DNA of 64,000 bases. Source: Lunularia cruciata (lineage: Eukaryota > Streptophyta > Marchantiopsida > Lunulariales > Lunulariaceae). Below, in pieces: positions 56,044 to 64,000 of the stretch. Below the pieces are notes generated by a model. That model was not told where the DNA came from, ran no database searches, and was given only the letters and a program-made list of their open reading frames with translations. The stretch lies in contig OX419757.1 in NCBI GenBank assembly GCA_948567375.1, positions 25,172,001 to 25,236,000 of the forward strand. Direction: 5' to 3'. Positions within the stretch are counted from its first letter, which is position 1; each line of letters starts with the position of its first letter. The translations under genes were made by a program, and so were the position numbers.

Positions 56044-57099
56044 ACACTAGTTGTGGAGCGTATAGATCACAGAACAATAGATCACAAAACTAGGTTGGTG
56101 GTCAATGTGTCCCTTCTAGTTTGAGTGTGCATAGAATCCAACCAGTATAACCATTCACTATATGTTTTGGTATTCTTGCTATTGGGTAGGGTGGCAACGG
56201 GCAACTTAACATGTCATATTACCAAGGAGAAATACACGACATTCCTAAAAGGAAAGAACCTAAGCACAATGCCTTCACACCAATCCAAGCCCACTAGTCG
56301 TATAGATAGGCATGCAAGCACAAAGAAGATCCAATCACAAGAATTCAACAACAACTTTGTGTGCTATTTGTTGGAATTCAGTTTTAGAGTCCTCCTACTT
56401 TATCATTACGCTGATATCAACCTATAGTCCAAGCTTCCTCCAATATGTACTTCAGCATTCAACCAATTTTCACTGCAAGTGGGGTAATCCTATGTCTTTT
56501 TGATGAGGAAAATTCTATGTAATTTAGATGAGCATAACTTTCTTTGTATGATTTTTATTCTAGTGTTCTAGGATTTAATGGAAAGCTTATGAGATAAGAT
56601 TTCCAATTATATAAAAACTCACAATTTGATCCCCATAGCTCCTCTGATAGGTTCTCAAACTTGGCCAATTTTCTATAATTTTTACCCAAATTTAGGGTTT
56701 CCTCTTGGTTCTTGGTAATTGTCTCTAGATTTCTAGATCAGACGTGCATCTAATCCTCAAAAACACTTTAGAAACCTAGAATTATCAATTATAGTACAAA
56801 AAAAGATAATTGACAATCAATTATGATAAAGGATAGAAATGATCTATTGAGCTTATGACAATATTTTTAGTAGAGTTTGTTGCATTAGCTCTCACCCAAA
56901 GTCAACCAAAATTTTATGCATCCAAAGTCAACCAAAATTTTTAAAATAGTTGTTTGTGCCCTTGTCTAAACCTCTATAAAGTTAAGTACTCTAATCCAAC
57001 CTCAAACCCTAGACATGGATCAATTCTTGAGCTAGGCTAGGTTGTGAGCTTTATAGATCTAGGTATGCTTGAGCAAGGATCAAAGCTCTCTGGGCTTGT
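56044..57099. other. AT-rich spacer, no gene recognised
   Basis: Short ORFs at 56125-56503 have no recognisable content. No LTR or LINE homology was seen by eye. Confidence 0.4.
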
Positions 57100-58371
57100 T
57101 TTTTGAAAGTTTGAGAGAGGAGATTTTCCCAAAAATTCAGATAGTCATATCTATGCACTTGCTCATCTAAACCTTGCCAAGAGCTTTCCATGGACACCAA
57201 GGTTGCACCATTCTGAGCTTTGTGGCAAAAGTTATGAGTGCTTGAATTTTTTGACAGAGGTTCAATACTTGAGAGTTCTTTTCTTCATCATCAGGAGTCC
57301 TAATGGAGTGATTTTTGTGGCAATGGATGCACCTTGAAGAGCTCTTTCGATTGATATCAAGCCTACTGAAAACCCACATCTGTGCAGAGAGTTACAACGA
57401 TTCCAATTCTGTCATCTTTGGCAGATTTTAAGATTTGGACTGTAAATTTGAATTACTGTATCTCTGCCAATATCTCTACCTGTATCATCTGTGACCTAAC
57501 CTTTAGCAATCAATTTTTAGTCAGTCTAATTGTCTGAGGGAGCTGATTCTAAAGACACAAAGATCACTTCATTTGGATCATTGAGTACAAAGATACAATA
57601 GTTTGAATTTGCACTTCACAATGTTATGATGTCCAAAGAGTCACATATTTCAAACTGTCATAACTTCCTTATCTGACCTTCAATTTCTACAAATCAGACC
57701 TCAATAGAAACCTTGCACAATGCTCATTCTATTGCCACAAAAACCACTTGATTTGGACTTTGATTCTATTACCACAAAAACCACTTGATTAGTTGCAAGT
57801 GCTATAGTGAAACAAATGGTCATATCATCTGCGTTGGATATCCAAATCTTTCAAAAGAGCCTATGACCATGTGGTTCTTATGACATAAGAATCACCTAGA
57901 TTGGATCTGTGAGTGAGGAGAACTAGCACTTCAAAGTTGGTACTCCAAACACCAAGATGCACGAGATATGACAGAATGAGAATTACCACCACTGCTTGCT
58001 CAGACCTCCATGTGCTACGAGCTTGGCCTTGAAAGAGAGCTTGTAACTCACAGATTCTAATGCAACAATTTTCACTAGATTTGCACTTGTGACCATAGAG
58101 CAATAGCCTTCCCAATTCTCGCACAATAACAAGGACTACTCAAAACTTCCTTGGAATTGAAAAATCCAGATCTCCCTAAATACTGCTCCAAACTGAGCAA
58201 TCTCTACCTTGAAAGAAAGCTCTCAGCATAGCGCTTCTAATAAAACTCTAATCACTCCATTTGCCCAAGTATTGGCAGAGATACAATCATTCGAATTTAT
58301 AGTTCAAACCCTGATATCTGCCAAAGATGACAAAATTCGAATCCTTGTAACTCTCTGCACAGATGTGCAGA
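57100..58371. mobile_element. LINE 5'UTR-like segments in fold-back arrangement
   Basis: 57150-57240 matches, in inverted order, copy b's 5'UTR (53230-53320), while 57530-57690 matches 60650-60790 in the opposite sense. The arms 57379-57472 and 58265-58364 are ~95-bp inverted repeats of each other (CTGTGCAGAGAGTTACAA, CATCTTTGGCAGAT). A small direct duplication with CCACAAAAACCACTTGATT lies at 57728-57797. Confidence 0.5.
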
Positions 58372-58378
58372 GAGTTAC
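58347..58378. repeat. perfect 15-bp palindrome
   Basis: GTAACTCTCTGCACA, loop GA, and the exact complement. It sits at the junction of the 5'UTR-like segment with LINE copy g. Confidence 0.9.
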
Positions 58379-59715
58379 GGGCTGTTATGGGCTATTATGG
58401 GCTGCTGCCATAAGCGAAGTAAGAACTTCTCCTTGATCACTTCTTGTAGTGCAAAAGGCTCCAACCTCCAATGTCGCTCACAAACATTCCACCTTGTGGC
58501 CCATGCAACTAGATCTGTATACCAACCGACAGATAGAGTGGTACAAAAAGCTTGGTAGGGAAGTCTCTCATGCTCCATGGACCTCACCTTAGTGGCATAT
58601 GTGATAGCTAAAAACAAAGCTTCAGCCTCAAGAGGCAAAAACCCGGTTGCAGCAAGCAACAATACATAAGGAGTTTGAGTCCTGACCCCAAGTTCATCAC
58701 ACAAAAACAATTTCTGAACTTTCTCCATCTTTTGCCACCATGTCTTCTTAGTACCTGGACCCCAAATCTGAGCAACATAGAGAACCACAAGCTGCACAAG
58801 AGATCTGAACAGCACCTTCTTCAACTCCCACGTGGTAAGGTGAGCAAGTCTAGAGCGGTTCATGAGTGAATACAAAGCTCTAAAGCCTGCATTGATTCTC
58901 ATCTTCACACAAGTAGACCAACTATAGTCATGAGAAAACTCAAGGCCCAAGTACTTGTAAGAAGAAACCTACTCCAATTGCTGTCCATCAAAAAAGAAAG
59001 GTGTGACACCTCTAGAACCCACCACAATCACCTTGGACTTGTCAAGGTTCACCTCCATCTTTGTTTGATTGCAAAACAAGAGAAGAGAATCCAACAACTT
59101 CTGTAAACTTTGTGGATTGGTAGAGAGGAGCACTACATCATCTGCATATAGTAGTGCATCAAAGAGCTAACCCGTACACCTTTAGCTCCAGCTTCCATAA
59201 GCACCCTCTCTAGATCATCGATGAAGATTCCAAACAATGTTGGGAATAAAGAGCAACCTTGAATCACACCCATTGTGCTAAGGACATCTTGAGAGCTCAA
59301 AGATGAAAGTTTCACAACCACCTTCTCATAGAGTCTAGAGATAGCACCAATCAGATCAGCTGAAACACCAACTTCCATGAGTCTCTCACTTAATGATTTC
59401 CTAAGCACCTTATCAAAGGCCTTCTTGAAATCAATAAATGAAACATAGAGAGCTCTCCCAACACCTTTAGATTTCCACCACAAAACACGGAGTACCAATA
59501 GATGATCCAAAGTACTAAAGCCTGATCTGAAACCCACTTGGCACTTAGCTCAAATTTGGTACTTTTTAGCCCAAGTGAGTCAACCTAGACTCCAAAATTT
59601 GACCGTACAACTTGGCAAAGATACTACTCACTAGAATGGTACGGTAATTGGTGACAATATCTCTCTGACCAGACTTGTGGATAGGAACAACCTTCTTGAA
59701 GCACCACACACCTGA
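58379..59715 (-). mobile_element. LINE copy g: RT to C-terminal fragment
   Basis: Minus strand: CFKKVVPIHKSGQRDIVTN (about 59700), GFRSGFSTLDHLLVL (59537), FIDFKKAFDKV, GVIQGCSLFPTLFGIF, an interrupted YADD region (about 59135-59150), thumb and C-terminal domain to KEKFLLRLWQQP (58400). There are frame breaks near 59560, 59140 and 58970. The last part of ORF2 and the tail are missing. Confidence 0.82.
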
Positions 59716-60172
59716 TGGCCACACCTGATGATACATACAGTAGTGCATGTATCATCACAGAGCCAACCCGTACACCTGTAGCTCCAGCTTCCATAAGCAC
59801 CCTCTCTAGATCATCGATGAAGATTCCAAACAATGTTGGGGATAGAGAGCAACCTTGAATCACACCCATTGTGCTTAGGACATCTTGAGGGCTCAAAGAT
59901 GAAATTTTCACAACTATCTTCTCATAGAGTCTATAGATAACACCAATCAGATCACCTGAAACACCAACTTGAGTGAGTCTCTCTCTTAATGATTTCCTAA
60001 GCACCTTATCAAAGGCCTTCCTGAAATCAATAAATGAAACACAGAGAGCTCTCCCAACACCCTTAGATTTCCACCACAAAACATGGAGTACCAATTGATG
60101 ATCCAAAGTACTAAAGCCTGATCTGAAACCCGCTTGGCACTTAGCTCGAATTCTGTACTTTTCAGCCCAAGT
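59716..60172 (-). mobile_element. LINE copy h: RT palm fragment
   Basis: A second, head-to-tail copy of the RT block from WAEKYRIRAKCQAGF (60172) through FIDFRKAFDKV and GVIQGCSLSPTLFGIFIDDL to HALLY (about 59745). It repeats the segment at 59133-59580 of copy g. Confidence 0.8.
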
Positions 60173-60645
60173 GAACAATGAACAATGAACAATGAAATAT
60201 AAAGCCCGAAAGACCCAAAGAGTCAAAAGGCTGGAAACACAATACAAAACACATGAAATGTGAGCCTAGGCAAGGGCCTAGGGCATCTGACCAATGTGTA
60301 ACAAATTGGTCCGATGTAAACTAACCTCGGTCATGTACTTCCCTAATGCTAAAGCTTCAACCTGTAAGAGAGTAGAGAAATCACTACAAGTAATGTGATG
60401 TCTAACTCTAATATGCATGTAACAAGGGCAAAAAATCAACACATGATGCTCATCCTCTACTTTGCTCATAATAAACAATTTGCAAAGTCGCATGGAGTGC
60501 TCTATCTGCTGCCAACGTCCTTGTTCTACTTCTAGTCTATGATAACTAGTTCTATATTGAGCGATAACATGTCTAAGTGAAGTAGAAATCCTAGCCAAGA
60601 GATAATCTTGCTCACAATACACCAACATAGGATTTACAAACTGCT
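60173..60645 (-). mobile_element. LINE copy i: 3' end with tail
   Basis: Minus strand from the C-terminal NPMLVYCEQDYLLAR block (60628) through EDEHHVLIFCPCY to the stop, the hairpin (about 60265) and the tail (60173-60205). The frame 60628-60278 is open. Confidence 0.82.
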
Positions 60646-61092
60646 GGAAGTTGGAAGTTGTGACAATTTGAGATTTGTGACTCTTTGGACATCACAACAT
60701 TGTGAAGTGCAAATTCAGACCATTGTATCTTTGTACTCAATGATCCAAATGAAGTGATCTTTGTGTCATTAGAATCAGCTCACTCAAGCATTTACATTGA
60801 AAAATTACTGAAAGAGTTTAGAAGATAGATTTGGAGCTCTGGGTACCCCAATTTTTGCAGCCTTTGGTAGCTTTGTGCACCACTGATTAGGAATGTAATA
60901 TCTTTACATTCACATGTCCAAATGAAGTGATTCTTATCTCATTAGAACCAACTTCTCCAATTCCTTCTTTCAATACCTAGCTAGTAGTACTTAGTGATGT
61001 AAAATTGCAGCTTAGCCTACTTGAAAATCTTGAAGTTTTGATGTTGGAAGTAAAACTTCTAGATTGATTGTGAGTGATTAGTGATTGGCATA
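60646..61092 (+). mobile_element. LINE copy k: 5' untranslated region
   Basis: Directly upstream of ORF1. It contains GACTCTTTGGACATCACAAC and AATGATCCAAATGAAGTGAT, also found inverted at 57.53-57.69 kb. No ORF. Confidence 0.55.
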
Positions 61093-61650
61093 ATGGAGGA
61101 GTCCAAGATGGTGAAAGACATTGCAGATATAGCCTTGAAGCAACAACAATTAGCTGAAATGTACAAGAAATCTAATGATTTCCACAAAGAGCTTAGAAGC
61201 TTCTTTGCACCTATGTCTCAGTGCATGAGTACTCTCTTGACTGATATGGACGTTGAGATGGACATTGAGATCAGTTCGGTAAAAGAGTCATTGAACTTGG
61301 TCAACCAAGAGATTCAAGACCTAAAGAAGAGTACTATCTTGCTGTTAACATCAACCAAGGAGATGGTGGATGCTACCGAGAAGGTTGCATCTTTGGGAGT
61401 ACAAGCCAACGACATTGCTACACAAAGCGGAGGGCTCCAACAGATTGTGGACACATTAGAAGTGAAGATGAAGTCTTATGCTGAAGCTACTAAGGTGGCT
61501 CAAATCTCTTACTTGCAAGAGCATGAGGTTGAAAAGGAGAACCAACTTGTGAGAAGGAAAAACTTGAGGATTTCAGGTTTGCCAGAGATAGAGAAGGAAG
61601 ATACCAAGGCCAGAGTGTGTGAATTTATTACTGATTCTTTGAGAGTCCTG
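61093..61650 (+). pseudogene. LINE copy k: ORF1, interrupted by a Gypsy LTR
   Basis: The ATG at 61093 opens a frame closely similar to ORF1 of copy b (EESKMVKDIADIALKQQQL, ASLGVQANDIATQSGGLQ, RISGLPEIEKEDTKARV) and stops after DSLRV, where an LTR end (TGAGCC) begins at 61651. The residues that follow in copy b (HDPQILQAYRLGQQ) are lost. The coiled coil is complete; the RRM-like C-terminus is cut. Confidence 0.8.
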
Positions 61651-62339
61651 TGAGCCGGCCTGTCTCTCACTCAGGATGAACCTCTGATAGCTATTATGGT
61701 AGCGCACCATGGACTAAGAAGGCAAGGAACCCAAACTCCATCATACTCCTCCAAGGCTAACACTCCAAGACTCAGACATTGCTCACTAGAGAACTCAATG
61801 AGAGAGAAATAGTTGCAAATGAAAGGATGATGAGTACCTCATCACCCCTTGTTTATATACTTGTGAAATAGTTACATACCAAAGTTACTAATTACCGTAG
61901 TAACTCAAGTTACTAGACTAAAAGTCAAGTAAAGTCAAAAAGTAGAAAGGAATATCCATTCACATGGGCATATTCCCCCAAGCATGTGGTCTTATCTTGA
62001 CCCAACCACTAAGTCAAGGATTCCTTCACATGGGCTATCCTTGGACTAAAGAAGAATCCAAAACAAAAAGGCTTGCGGGCCCAAGAGTTCTCAACTCTTT
62101 CCTCAAATCCAAACACCTAGGAATAATACCAAGTTAACACTCTAAAGTCCAAAATAGTTGTGCTCATCTTTTCTACTTCCTCTAAAGTAAGGTCCCCTCT
62201 ATCTTAGCTATGACTAACTTTAGCTAACCATGACTAATATAGAACCATCCTTTATCTCTATATAAATAATATCTCTTAAGTACTTGTAATACCAAGTTAA
62301 ATATCACAATACCACACACATGCACAAATGGGTGTTACA
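61651..62339 (-). repeat. Gypsy LTR (family L1), inserted in LINE ORF1
   Basis: 689 bp, aligned end to end with 11251-11925 in inverse orientation. On the minus strand it starts TGTAACACCCATTTGTGCAT and ends GGCTCA. The polypurine tract and the end of the pol region follow on its right, so this is a 3' LTR of a minus-oriented element. Confidence 0.85.
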
Positions 62340-62560
62340 TTTACCTCCGGACTAAGTTTTCACTTTGTCCTCAAAGTGAAGGTCTTTCTACCTTCTATAG
62401 TACATCTTCAACTTATCATGGTTAATCCTATCAAAGTGTCTTCCTCCCAACTCCTTGAGATCATAGGTGAAATTGCTCCACACCTTCTCCACTATGAGGG
62501 GGCACCAATGTCCTCTACGAGAATCACATTAACCGCCCGGCTGAAAAGTTTCCTGGACAT
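62340..62560 (-). pseudogene. Gypsy pol 3' end attached to the LTR
   Basis: Reads on the minus strand as the same integrase C-terminal region found at 11040-11250 (basic INHDKL-like segment, LGGRHFDRI-like). It is cut at about 62560, where LINE ORF2 begins, so most of the element was deleted together with the rest of LINE ORF1 and the endonuclease. Confidence 0.7.
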
Positions 62561-62563
62561 AGT

Positions 62564-64000
62564 TCCAAGGGTGTTGGGAGAGCTCTCTATGTTGCCTTTA
62601 TTGATTTCAGGAAGGCCTTTGATAAGGTGCTCAGGAAATCTCTAAGTGAGAGACTCATTGAAGTGGGTGTTTCAACTGATCTGATTGGTGCTATCTCTAG
62701 ACTCTATGAGAAAGTGATTGTGAAACTTTCATCTTTGAGCTCTCAAGATGTCCTTAGCACAATGGGTGTGATCCAAGGCTGCTCTCTATCTCCAACTCTG
62801 TTTGGAATCTTCATCAATGATCTAGAGAGTCTACTCATGGAAGCTAGAGCTACATGTGTACAGGTTGGCTCTTTGATGATAAATGCACTCCTTTATGCAG
62901 ATGATGTAGTGCTTCTCTCCACAAATCCACAAACTTTACAGAAGCTGTTAGTTTCTCTACTTTGCTTTTGCAATCAAACAAAGATGGAGGTGAACCTTGA
63001 CAAGTCCAAGGTGATTGTGGTGGGTTCTAAAGGTGTCACACCTTTCTTTTTTGATGGACAGCAATTGGAGCAGGTTTCTTCTTATAATTACTTGGGCCTT
63101 GAGTTTTCTCATGACTATAGTTGGTCTACTTGTGTAAAGATGAGAATCAATGCAGGTTTTAGAGCTTTGTATTCACTCATGAATCGCTCTAGACTTGCTC
63201 ATCTTACCACATGGGAGTTGAAGAAGGTGTTGTTCAGATCTCTTGTGCAGCCGGTGGTTCTGTATGGTGCTCAGATTTGGGGTCCAGGTACTAAGAAGAC
63301 ATGGTGGCAAAAGGTGGAGAAAATTCAGAAATTGTTTTTGTGTGATGAACTTGGAGTGAGGACTCAAACTCCTTATGTATTGCTGCTTGCTGAAACTGGG
63401 TTTTTGCCACTTGAGGGTGAAGCTTTGTTCTTGGCTCTCACATATGCCACTAAGGTGAGGTCCATGGAGCATGGGAGACTTCCCTACCAAGCTTTTTGTG
63501 CCACTCTATCTATTGGTTGGTATACAGATCTGATTGCATGGGCCACAAGGTGGAATGTTTGTGAGCGACATTGGAGATTGGAGCCTATTGCACTTCGAGA
63601 GGTGATCAAGGAGCAGTTCTTACTTCGCTTATGGCAGCAGCCCGGTACCAAGATGGTGTTCTATCAGCAGTTTGTAAATCCTATGTTGGTGTATTGTGAG
63701 CAAGATTATCTCTTGGCTAGGATTTCTACTTCACTTAGACATGTTATTGCTCAATATAGAACTAGTTCTCATAGACTAGAAGTAGAACAAGGACGTTGGC
63801 AGCAGATAGAGCACTCTATGCGACTTTGAAAATTGTGTATTATGAGCAAAGTTGAGGATGAACATCATGGGTTTGTTGATTGCCCTTGTTACATGCAAAT
63901 TAGAGTAAGAAATCAGATTAGTTGTAGTGACTTCTCAACTCTCTTACGGGTTGAAGCTTTTGCGTTAGGGAAGTACATGAAAAAAGTTACTTTACATCGG
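62564..64000 (+). pseudogene. LINE copy k: ORF2 from RT palm onward
   Basis: Starts at SKGVGRALYVAFIDFRKAFDKV and stays open to 63829. It includes GVIQGCSLSPTLFGIF, the active site YADD at 62894-62905, the KVIVVGSKGVTPFFF thumb region and the Trp-rich C-terminal domain to IEHSMRL. A TGA at 63827 replaces the first Cys of the terminal CxxC motif; downstream sequence (EDEHHGFVDCPCY) continues in another frame to the window end. This is the best-preserved RT of the family here, but it lacks the endonuclease because of the rearrangement at 61651-62563. Confidence 0.85.

Overview
The window looks like nuclear DNA of a streptophyte, most likely a land plant with a large, transposon-filled genome. 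The evidence is plant-type Ty3/Gypsy elements (including a chromodomain remnant), LINEs in many copies, a eukaryotic tRNA-Glu without an encoded CCA, AT-rich spacers and only one convincing host protein gene. The species cannot be fixed from sequence alone.

Layout. 1-15.6 kb: decayed Gypsy DNA, namely a gag fragment with three zinc knuckles, an LTR-like repeat, an unrecognised minus-strand ORF set with a coiled coil (2.1-4.7 kb), a Gypsy gag-PR-RT-RH-IN remnant ending in a 675-bp LTR (11251-11925), and a second, older Gypsy pol remnant (11.9-15.6 kb). 15.6-19.1 kb: AT-rich spacer with short duplications, a strong G-quadruplex motif and copies of a small dispersed repeat. 19.1-29.9 kb: a mostly single-copy island with one intact gene (22723-23982), more copies of the dispersed repeat and a 420-bp hAT-like MITE with a perfect 8-bp target duplication. 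29.9-39 kb: an old LINE, a degraded antisense copy of the LTR/leader/gag start of the element described next, a tRNA-Glu(UUC), a Gypsy gag fragment, an LTR and a chromovirus integrase fragment.

39-47.6 kb holds the most interesting object: a Ty3/Gypsy element with the order LTR, PBS, gag (two zinc knuckles), retropepsin, C5-cytosine DNA methyltransferase, RT, RNase H, integrase. The methyltransferase domain shows motifs I, II, IV (PCQ), VI (ENV), IX and X. Nearly all of its nonsense codons are TAG at positions where CAG is plausible. Retrotransposon-borne DNMTs are known from dinoflagellates and charophyte algae; this copy suggests the same arrangement, or a descendant, in this genome.

47.6-64 kb is a nest of one LINE family (coiled-coil/RRM-like ORF1, APE endonuclease, YADD reverse transcriptase, CCHC tail, 3' hairpin over the stop codon, TTCATTG tail). 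At least ten fragments lie in both orientations, with chimeric junctions that include an in-frame integrase-LINE RT fusion. A Gypsy LTR related to the one at 11.25 kb interrupts one ORF1 copy at 61.65 kb.

Apart from the host gene and the tRNA, the window is the product of successive transposition. No operon-like organisation, CRISPR array or rRNA was seen.
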